A program made the position numbers and the translations under genes. The notes beneath the pieces were generated by a model. That model searched no databases and had not been told where the DNA came from. It saw only the letters and a list, made by a program, of their open reading frames with translations. From the NCBI RefSeq assembly GCF_024294805.1, contig NZ_JANCLU010000016.1:57861-121860 (forward strand): 64,000 nucleotides of DNA, read 5' to 3'. Within the stretch, counting starts at the first letter, position 1; each line of letters starts with the position of its first letter. The stretch is from Alsobacter ponti. Its GTDB lineage: Bacteria; Pseudomonadota; Alphaproteobacteria; Rhizobiales; Beijerinckiaceae. Shown here in pieces: positions 16,616-23,930 of the stretch.

Positions 16616-18157
16616 TCAGCCGGCCGGACCGCCAGGTCCATGGTCGTCGTTTTCCGCCTCGCCCGCCCCCGCCGCGAACAGTGCGGTCGCGGCCTGCGTC
16701 AGGCGCTCGCGCCAGGCCAGCCGGGCCAGCCAGTCCTCCGGGATGCCGGACAGGCCGTACAGCGCTCCGGCAAGCTGGCCGGCCACGGCGGCGGAGGTGT
16801 CGGCGTCCTCGCCGAGATTGGCGGCGAGCAGGACGGCGGAGCGGAAATCCGTGCTGCGCCCGACCGCCCACAGCGCCGCTTCCAGGCAGTGCGCGACGTA
16901 GCCGGACCCCCGGATCGTGTCGCGATGGCGGCCCCGCCACGAGCCGGCGGCGATCGGGCCGATGGCGCCGGCGAACGCGCCCGGCCGGGGCGCCAGCACG
17001 TCGCGCGCCGGCCGCCCCGCGATGGCCTCGGCCAGGAGCTCGGCGAACAGGCGCGAGGCGTCGATGGCTTCGCTCGCCTGGTGGGTCGTGCGCGTCTGCG
17101 CCTCGGCGGCGGCGGCGAGGGCGGCGGGGTTCGCCCAGTAGCGCACGGCGACGGGGGCGAGCCGCATCAGCGCGCCGTTGCCGGCCGTATGCGGCTCGCT
17201 CGCCCCGGCGAAGGGGTCGCCGGTGCGCTGGTAACGGCGCAGCGCCGCGTTCACCGTCGTCCCGATGTCGAAGCAATGGCCGGTGCAGGAGGTCGCGCCG
17301 TTGTCGCGCCAGTCCAGGAAGCGTTCGATCAGGTCGCGCGGGTCGAGGCCGCCTTGGGCGGCCAGGCTCTCGGCCAGCGCCAGCGCCATGGCGGTGTCGT
17401 CCGTCCACTGGCCCGGCGCCAGCCCGAAGGGCCCACCGCCCACCATGTCGGCGAGCCTGGCCGTGGCGGGCTTGGGCTGGAACTCCAGCGTCGTGCCCAC
17501 CGCGTCGCCGACGGCGAGGCCGATCAGGGCCCCGAGCGCGCGGTCGCGGACCGCCTCGGCCGTACCCGCCCGCGGCCGATCGTCGCCGACGGTGGCTGCG
17601 GCCGCGACCCAGCGCTCCTGCGCCGTCGTCTCGACCGCGCCGGGCCGCGCCTGCCGCACGGCGGCGATGGCGTCTTCGGCGGGGTGGCCGAACTCGGCGA
17701 GCAGGCGCGCCGCGATCATGCCCGAGCGGCCGAGCCCGCCCTTGCAGTGGACGAGCACGTTCGCTCCGTTGGCCAAAAGCGTGCGCAGCCGCGCCGACCA
17801 GTCCGGCCAGCCCGCCTCGAACGCGGCGGAGGGCACGCCGAAATCGGCGATCGGCCAATGGTGCCATTCCATGTTCCGGCGGCGCACCTCCGGCCCGAGC
17901 GCGGCGATGCGAAGATCGCGCAGCTCGTGCGCCTCCACCAGCGTCACCACGGCGGCGGCGTTCCACGCGGCGACGGCGTCGAGGTCGCGCCCCAGGTCGC
18001 GCGCCCATGCGCCGGTGTGGCCGTCGGCCTGGTGCTTGCCCGGCGCGAAGGTGACGCCGATCAGCCCGTGGCCAGGGGCGGGGCGGACCTCGGCGATCTG
18101 GAGCGGATGCGTCTCGCTGGTCCGCGCGCCCGCCATGCTCCCGCCCTTTCCGCTCAT
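16616..18157 (-). CDS. Dual-specificity phosphatase / ADP-ribosylglycohydrolase fusion
   Basis: A 513-residue two-domain protein. Residues 20-195 form a CDKN3-like protein tyrosine/dual-specificity phosphatase with signature HCKGGLGRSG (Cys138, Arg144) and a general-acid Asp candidate at 105 (PIADFGVP). Residues 205-490 form an ADP-ribosylglycohydrolase with metal-binding WTDDTAM (Asp253, Asp254) and a C-terminal GEDADT motif. ARH enzymes remove ADP-ribose from proteins (DraG type) or other acceptors; the phosphatase could act on phosphoprotein or phospho-sugar. The gene is divergent from the helicase gene. The natural substrate is unknown. Confidence 0.88.
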   Translation of the reverse strand: MSGKGGSMAGARTSETHPLQIAEVRPAPGHGLIGVTFAPGKHQADGHTGAWARDLGRDLDAVAAWNAAAVVTLVEAHELRDLRIAALGPEVRRRNMEWHHWPIADFGVPSAAFEAGWPDWSARLRTLLANGANVLVHCKGGLGRSGMIAARLLAEFGHPAEDAIAAVRQARPGAVETTAQERWVAAAATVGDDRPRAGTAEAVRDRALGALIGLAVGDAVGTTLEFQPKPATARLADMVGGGPFGLAPGQWTDDTAMALALAESLAAQGGLDPRDLIERFLDWRDNGATSCTGHCFDIGTTVNAALRRYQRTGDPFAGASEPHTAGNGALMRLAPVAVRYWANPAALAAAAEAQTRTTHQASEAIDASRLFAELLAEAIAGRPARDVLAPRPGAFAGAIGPIAAGSWRGRHRDTIRGSGYVAHCLEAALWAVGRSTDFRSAVLLAANLGEDADTSAAVAGQLAGALYGLSGIPEDWLARLAWRERLTQAATALFAAGAGEAENDDHGPGGPAG

Positions 18158-18249
18158 GCCGAATCTCCCATCCTTGTCCCGGCCGGCTAGTCTAGCATGC
18201 TCGCGCTCCTGCTTTCCCGCGATGGGGGAAATGGGCTACGTCTCGCACC

Positions 18250-20796
18250 GTGTCCGCTCCGCCCGCCGCCCCCGCCCCGGACGACCTGCCCGCCCGGTTC
18301 GCCGCCTGGTTCGCGGCTCGCGGCTGGACGCCCCGCGCGCACCAGCTCGAGCTGCTGCGGCTGGCCCGGCTCGGCCGCTCGGTGCTGCTCGACGCGCCCA
18401 CCGGCGCGGGCAAGACGCTCGCCGGGTTCCTGCCCACGCTCGTCGAGCTCGCCGACGCGCCGCCGGCTCCGCTGAAGGGGCGCGGGCTGCACACGCTGTA
18501 CATCTCGCCGCTGAAGGCGCTGGCCGTCGACGTGGCGCGCAATCTCGACGCCCCGGTGGCCGAACTCGGCCTGCCGGTCCGCATCGAGACGCGCACCGGC
18601 GACACCTCGGCGCACAAGCGCACAAGGCAGATCGAGCGGCCGCCGGACATCCTGCTCACCACGCCCGAGCAACTGGCGCTGCTGCTGGCGCATCGCGGCG
18701 CGGAGGCGCTGTTCGGCTCGCTCCGGCGCGTCGTGCTCGACGAGCTGCACGCGTTGGTCACCTCCAAGCGCGGCGACCTGCTGTCGCTCGGCCTGGCGCG
18801 GCTGTGGCGGCTCGCGCCCGGGCTCGGCGCGGTGGGCCTGTCGGCGACGGTGCGCGAGCCGGACGACCTGCGCCGGTTCCTCGTGCCCCAGCTCGCGGCG
18901 CAAGCCGCGACCCAAGGCGCGCCGCCGCCGATGGCGGACCTGGTGGTGGCGCGCGGCGGCGCGAAGCCGCGCATCGACATCCTGGAGACCGGCCGCCGGC
19001 TGCCGCTGGCCGGGCACATCGCCCAGCACGCCATGGGGGACATCTACGCCGCCATCGCGGCCCACCGCACCACGCTGGTGTTCGTCAACACCCGCATGCA
19101 GGCCGAGTTCGTGTTCCAGGAGCTCTGGCGCATCAACGACGAGGGCCTGCCCATCGCGCTGCACCACGGCTCGCTCGACGCCGGCCAGCGCCGCAAGGTC
19201 GAGGCGGCGATGACCGCGGGGAAGCTGCGCGGCGTGGTGTGCACCTCGACGCTCGACCTCGGCATCGACTGGGGGGACGTCGACCTCGTGGTCAATGTCG
19301 GCGCGCCGAAGGGCGCGAGCCGGCTGATGCAGCGCATCGGCCGCGCCAACCACCGTCTCGATGAGCCGTCGCAGGCGCTGCTCGTGCCCGCCAACCGCTT
19401 CGAGATCATGGAATGTCGCGCCGCGCTCGACGCGGTGGCCGACGCCGCGCAGGACACGCCGGAGGCGCGCACCGGCGCGCTCGACGTGCTGGCGCAGCAC
19501 ACGCTCGGCATGGCCTGCGCCGGCGGGTTCGACGCCGACGACTTTTACGAGGAGGTGCGTTCCGCCGCGCCCTACGCGCGGCTCGGGCGCGAGGAGTTCG
19601 ACCGCGTGGTCGGCTTCGTCGCCACCGGCGGCTACGCCCTGCGCAGCTACGACCGCTTCGCCAAGATCGTGCGGGGCAAGGACGGCCTGTGGCGCGTCGC
19701 CAATCCGCGCTTCGCCCAGCAATACCGGATGAATGTCGGCACCATCGTCGAGGAGCCGATGATGAAGGTGCGGCTCGGCCGCGCGCGTCGCGCCGCGCCG
19801 GGCTTGCCGGCGCCGCCGCTGCGCGCCGGGCGCGTGCTCGGCGAGGTGGAGGAATATTTCGCCGAGACGCTGACGCCCGGCGACACCTTCGTCTTCGCGG
19901 GCGAGGTGCTGCGGTTCGAGGCCATCGTCGAGACCGACGTGCTGGCCTCGCGCACCAGCCCGGGCACGGACCCCAAGGTGCCAGCCTATGCCGGCGGCAA
20001 GTTCCCGCTTTCGACCTTCCTGGCCGAGCGCGTGCGCGCCATGCTGGCCGACCCGCGCCAGTGGCGGCGTATGCCGGGCGGCGTGGCCGACTGGCTGGAG
20101 ACGCAGCGGCGCAAGTCGGTGCTGCCCCGCCGCGACGAAATGCTGGTGGAGACGTTTCCGCGCGCCGGCCGCCATTACCTCGTCTGCTACCCCTTCGAGG
20201 GCCGGCTGGCGCACCAGACGCTGGGAATGCTGCTGACCCGCCGGCTGGAGCGCGCGCGGCTGAAGCCGCTCGGCTTCGTCGCCACCGATTACGGCCTGGC
20301 GGTATGGGGCCTCGCCGATGTCGGCGCGGCGCTGGCGCAGGGCCGCGTCACGCTCGCCGAGCTGTTCTCGGAGGATATGCTGGGCGACGATCTCGAGGAA
20401 TGGCTGGCGGAATCGGCGCTGATGAAGCGCACCTTCCGCCACTGCGCCATCATCGCCGGGCTGATCGAGCGGCGCTTCCCCGGCCAGGAGAAGACGCGCC
20501 GGCAGGTCACCATGTCGACCGACCTCGTCTACGACGTGCTGCGCCGGCACGAGCCGGACCACGTGCTGCTGCGCGCCACGCGCGCCGATGCGGCCACCGG
20601 CCTGCTCGATCTCAAGCGTCTCGCCATGTTGCTCTCCCGAATCAGGGGCGCGATCGTGCACAAGGAGCTGGAGCACGTGTCTCCCCTGGCGGTGTCCGTC
20701 ATGCTGGAGATCGGGCGCGAGGCGGTCTATGGCGAGGCGGCGGAGGAAATCCTGGCCCGCGCCGAGGCCGAGCTTCTGGAGGAGGCTCTGGCGTGA
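18250..20796 (+). CDS. Ligase-associated DEXH-box DNA helicase (Lhr family)
   Basis: An 848-residue SF2 helicase. Walker A is at about 49-56 (APTGAGKT), DELH follows near 160, the second RecA domain has TTLVFVNTR and QRIGRANHR, then the winged-helix and Lhr-specific C-terminal domains. It belongs to the family linked to the ATP-dependent DNA ligase/PdeM damage-response cassette. The start is a GTG at 18250 without an obvious ribosome site. Its stop overlaps the GTG of pdeM by 4 bp. No ligase or exonuclease gene is adjacent. Confidence 0.92.
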   Translation: MSAPPAAPAPDDLPARFAAWFAARGWTPRAHQLELLRLARLGRSVLLDAPTGAGKTLAGFLPTLVELADAPPAPLKGRGLHTLYISPLKALAVDVARNLDAPVAELGLPVRIETRTGDTSAHKRTRQIERPPDILLTTPEQLALLLAHRGAEALFGSLRRVVLDELHALVTSKRGDLLSLGLARLWRLAPGLGAVGLSATVREPDDLRRFLVPQLAAQAATQGAPPPMADLVVARGGAKPRIDILETGRRLPLAGHIAQHAMGDIYAAIAAHRTTLVFVNTRMQAEFVFQELWRINDEGLPIALHHGSLDAGQRRKVEAAMTAGKLRGVVCTSTLDLGIDWGDVDLVVNVGAPKGASRLMQRIGRANHRLDEPSQALLVPANRFEIMECRAALDAVADAAQDTPEARTGALDVLAQHTLGMACAGGFDADDFYEEVRSAAPYARLGREEFDRVVGFVATGGYALRSYDRFAKIVRGKDGLWRVANPRFAQQYRMNVGTIVEEPMMKVRLGRARRAAPGLPAPPLRAGRVLGEVEEYFAETLTPGDTFVFAGEVLRFEAIVETDVLASRTSPGTDPKVPAYAGGKFPLSTFLAERVRAMLADPRQWRRMPGGVADWLETQRRKSVLPRRDEMLVETFPRAGRHYLVCYPFEGRLAHQTLGMLLTRRLERARLKPLGFVATDYGLAVWGLADVGAALAQGRVTLAELFSEDMLGDDLEEWLAESALMKRTFRHCAIIAGLIERRFPGQEKTRRQVTMSTDLVYDVLRRHEPDHVLLRATRADAATGLLDLKRLAMLLSRIRGAIVHKELEHVSPLAVSVMLEIGREAVYGEAAEEILARAEAELLEEALA

Positions 20797-21512
20797 ATGC
20801 GCGGGCGGGATTCAGCGTGGAGGTCGAGGCCGTGCCGGTGACCGGGCTCGTGCGCGTCGGGGGCCGCGACTTCGTCGCCGACCCGTCGGGCGCGCTGGTC
20901 CTGCCGGAGGAGTCGGCGCTGCTGGTCGCCGACCTGCACCTGGAAAAGGGATCGGCCTTCGCCGAGCGCGGCCAGATGCTGCCGCCCTACGATTCCCGCC
21001 AGACTCTGGCGGCGCTGTCGCTGGTTCTGCTGCGCTACCGGCCGCGCACGGTGATCGTGCTGGGCGACTCGCTGCACGACCGTCGCGCGCTGCGGCGCAT
21101 CGCCCCGGACGACCTCGCCTCGCTCTCCGCCATGCAGGTCGGGGCGGACTGGATCTGGCTGACCGGCAACCACGATCCCGTCATTCCCGCGGCGCTCGGC
21201 GGCGAGATGCGCGCCAGCGCCACGCTGGGCGGCGTGACGCTGCGGCACGAGCCGGGGCCGGCGGGCGCGGGGCCCGAGATCGCCGGCCACCTGCACCCGG
21301 CGGGCAAGGTCCGCCTCAGCGGCCGCTCGGTGCGCCGGCGCTGCTTCGTGTCGGATGGCGCGCGCTGCGTCATGCCCGCCTTCGGGGCCTATGCCGGCGG
21401 GCTCAACTTGCTGGACGCGGCCTTCCGGCCGCTGTTCCCGGCGGGCTTCACAGCCCACATGCTGGGCGAGGCGCGCGTCTACGCCATTGCCGGCGACCGG
21501 CTGGCTCGCTGA
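20793..21512 (+). CDS. pdeM: Ligase-associated DNA damage response endonuclease PdeM
   Basis: A 239-residue calcineurin-like metallophosphoesterase. Metal-ligand motifs appear in order: ADLHLEKG, GDSLHD, GNHD and GHLHP. Family members accompany the Lhr-type helicase in bacterial DNA repair cassettes. The frame requires a GTG start at 20793 overlapping the helicase stop (GTGA), a sign of translational coupling; the ATG at 20797 is out of frame. Confidence 0.9.
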   Translation: MNARAGFSVEVEAVPVTGLVRVGGRDFVADPSGALVLPEESALLVADLHLEKGSAFAERGQMLPPYDSRQTLAALSLVLLRYRPRTVIVLGDSLHDRRALRRIAPDDLASLSAMQVGADWIWLTGNHDPVIPAALGGEMRASATLGGVTLRHEPGPAGAGPEIAGHLHPAGKVRLSGRSVRRRCFVSDGARCVMPAFGAYAGGLNLLDAAFRPLFPAGFTAHMLGEARVYAIAGDRLAR

Positions 21513-21514
21513 CC

Positions 21515-22027
21515 TCAGAGGCCGGTTTCGAGCGGCAGCACCGCCAGCGCGACGATCAGGATGGCCACGACGAGGCCCGTCAGCACGGTGCGCAACGTGC
21601 CGTACCACGCCGGCGCGGAGCCCTTGCGGGCCATCATCACGTCGCTGAACCCGAGCAGCAGGAAGATCAGGATCAGCAGCGTGAGGTCGTGCGGCGGGCG
21701 CGTCACGATCGGGATCGCGAACGCGAACAGGGGCGCAAGCACGGACATCGCGAAGAACATCGCGCGCTCCTTCGGGTCGGGGTGCCGCATCGCGGCGCCC
21801 CAGCGTATGCCGCCCACGAAGGAAGCGATAACGATGCCGTACAGAACGAGGAAGTCCCGCGCCGAGCCGGACGCCAGGCCCACCCGCCTGTCGTATTCGA
21901 AGATGGCGGCCAGCGTCAGCAGCGCGAAGGGGAGCACGCCCGCCACGCCCAGCGCCGCCGCGCTCATCGGCATGTCGCGGTCTTCGCGCGGGTCGGGCTC
22001 GCGGCGCAGGGCGGAATATTGCTGCAC
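21515..22027 (-). CDS. DUF3429 membrane protein
   Basis: A 170-residue inner-membrane protein with four to five hydrophobic helices (from about residue 24) and the family segment FVGGIRWGAAM. The function of DUF3429 is unknown. The GTG at 22027 is preceded by AGAAGGAG. It ends 2 bp after the convergent pdeM stop and lies 65 bp downstream of the TIGR02186 gene on the same strand. Confidence 0.8.
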   Translation of the reverse strand: MQQYSALRREPDPREDRDMPMSAAALGVAGVLPFALLTLAAIFEYDRRVGLASGSARDFLVLYGIVIASFVGGIRWGAAMRHPDPKERAMFFAMSVLAPLFAFAIPIVTRPPHDLTLLILIFLLLGFSDVMMARKGSAPAWYGTLRTVLTGLVVAILIVALAVLPLETGL

Positions 22028-22092
22028 GTCAGGCTCCTTCTGGCTGCCCGGCCGCCTTCGGCCGTGCTTCGGCGCTACCGTCCGCCGCCGCG

Positions 22093-22845
22093 TCAGTCGC
22101 GGCGGAAGATGACACTGGCAAGCCACCCGAAGGCAAGAGCTATGGCAGCGGTTATGCTTCCATACAACCAGGGATGTTGGCGCGCCGCGGTTGACAGGGT
22201 CTGCTCGAAGCCCGCTTTCGACACTTCGAAGCTTGTCTTTTCGCGCGTCAGCTCCAGCCCACCGGACATCAGCGACACCGTCACCTCGTAGGTCCCGACC
22301 GGCGCGGTGTCGGCCACCGGCACCGGGGCGCGGAAGATGTCGCCGCTGATGAAGGTGACGTCACGCGGGTTTTCCACATAGAGCCCCTGCTCGCGCTTGA
22401 GGCGGATCAGCGCTTCGCGGAAGCGCGGTTCGGCGTTGTCCGCGCCGAGCGCGTTGGCGAGGCCCAGGCCGTAGCGCTTCTGCATCTCGGGCGGCGCGAT
22501 GTCGACGAGGTCGCGGCTCGACAGCACGGAAAGCGTGGAAGGAGCCAGCGGGAACTTGCGCTGTTCCAGGTTCACCCAGATCGGGCCGAAGCGCGTCTTC
22601 TCGCGTACCACGGTCTGGCCCCTCGGACCCTTCACCGTGACCACGATGTCGAACGGCCCCGGCCGCGCCACGCTGCGCGCGTCGCGCTCGATGGCCCCGA
22701 AGATGACGAGTTCCGCGCCGGTGTAGCTCTGCGTGATCTGCACGCGCCGGCTCGACAGCGACAGGATCAGCGTCTCGGCCCGCGCCGCGGCGGCCGGCGG
22801 CAGCAGCGCCGTGGCGACGAGCGCGATGCGCAGCGCGCGCCTCAT
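22093..22845 (-). CDS. TIGR02186 family membrane-anchored protein
   Basis: A 250-residue exported protein: signal peptide (cleavage near ARAE), a beta-rich periplasmic domain, and one C-terminal transmembrane helix (about 225-245, LYGSITAAIALAFGWLASVIF). It overlaps the TauE/SafE gene by 4 bp (ATGA). This family habitually sits next to such exporters, so it probably is an accessory component; its biochemical role is not established. Confidence 0.85.
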   Translation of the reverse strand: MRRALRIALVATALLPPAAAARAETLILSLSSRRVQITQSYTGAELVIFGAIERDARSVARPGPFDIVVTVKGPRGQTVVREKTRFGPIWVNLEQRKFPLAPSTLSVLSSRDLVDIAPPEMQKRYGLGLANALGADNAEPRFREALIRLKREQGLYVENPRDVTFISGDIFRAPVPVADTAPVGTYEVTVSLMSGGLELTREKTSFEVSKAGFEQTLSTAARQHPWLYGSITAAIALAFGWLASVIFRRD

Positions 22846-23768
22846 CCGCGGACCTCCACCTGGCCGAGCGAGAACACCTCGTCAGGCTTGACGGCGATCT
22901 CGGTGGCGAAGCGCACGCCGACGGCGAGCACGATCAGGGCCAGCAGCAGGCGGAAGTGCTCGCCCCTGATGTTCTGCCCGGCGCGCGCGCCGAACTGCGC
23001 GCCGAACACGCCGCCCACGACGAGCAGGATGGCGAGGATGATGTCGACCGACTGGTTCGTCACCGCATGCAGGATCGTCGCGGCGACCATCGTGAACAGG
23101 ATCTGGAACAGCGACGTGCCCACGACCACGGCGGTCGGAACGCGGAACAGGTAGATCAGCGCCGGCACCATGAGGAAGCCGCCGCCGATGCCCAGCACCG
23201 CGCCGATGAAGCCGATGATGATCGACAGCACCATCAGCGGGATCACGCTCGCGTAGAGCTTCGAGCGGTGGAAGCGCATGCGCAGCGGCAGGCCGAAATA
23301 CCACGGATGGTGGCCCGGCTGGTTGAGCCGGGGCGGCGCGCCGCGGCGCACCTGCAGGATGGCGCGCACGCTCTCGAACAGCATCATGCCGCCCACCGAG
23401 CCAAGCAGCGTGACGTAGGACAGCACGATCACGAGGTCGAGCTGGCCGACCCGCCGCATCGCGTTGAAGAAGGCGACGCCAAGGAACGTGCCGACGATGC
23501 CCCCCACCAGCAGCACCGACCCGAGCTTGAAGTCGAGGGCGCGCCTGCGCCAGTAGGCCAGAGCGCCGGTCATCGACGAGGCGGCGATCTGCGCCGACTC
23601 CGTCGCCACCGCCACCGCCGGCGGGATGCCGACGAAGATCAGCAGCGGCGTCATCAGGAAGCCGCCACCGACCCCGAACATGCCCGAGATGAAGCCGACC
23701 GCCGCCCCCAGCCCCAGGATCAGGAACACGCTGACCGGCAGTTCCGCGATGGGCAGGTAGATCTGCAC
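22842..23768 (-). CDS. TauE/SafE-family sulfite/organic anion exporter
   Basis: A 308-residue permease with about eight transmembrane helices and the duplicated glycine-rich signature (GMFGVGGGFLMTPLL near 30 and AVLGIGGGFLMVPALI near 190). TSUP proteins export sulfite, sulfoacetate or related anions. Together with the overlapping TIGR02186 gene it forms a two-gene unit. Sulfate-reduction genes lie 25 kb away, so a sulfite-safety role is conceivable but unproven. Confidence 0.9.
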   Translation of the reverse strand: MQIYLPIAELPVSVFLILGLGAAVGFISGMFGVGGGFLMTPLLIFVGIPPAVAVATESAQIAASSMTGALAYWRRRALDFKLGSVLLVGGIVGTFLGVAFFNAMRRVGQLDLVIVLSYVTLLGSVGGMMLFESVRAILQVRRGAPPRLNQPGHHPWYFGLPLRMRFHRSKLYASVIPLMVLSIIIGFIGAVLGIGGGFLMVPALIYLFRVPTAVVVGTSLFQILFTMVAATILHAVTNQSVDIILAILLVVGGVFGAQFGARAGQNIRGEHFRLLLALIVLAVGVRFATEIAVKPDEVFSLGQVEVRG

Positions 23769-23930
23769 GGCGTCAACCTCCGTCCGGGGCGCGCGGCTCC
23801 GGGCCGTCAGGGGTCGTTCGGGGCGCTCCCAAGCGGAAGCGCGGCAAGCGTTCGGCGCGCATCGAACGTCGGCGGCCGCCCGGCGTCAACCGCCGAACGG
23901 CCCTGCCGTGCCCGATGGTCGCCTGTCACG

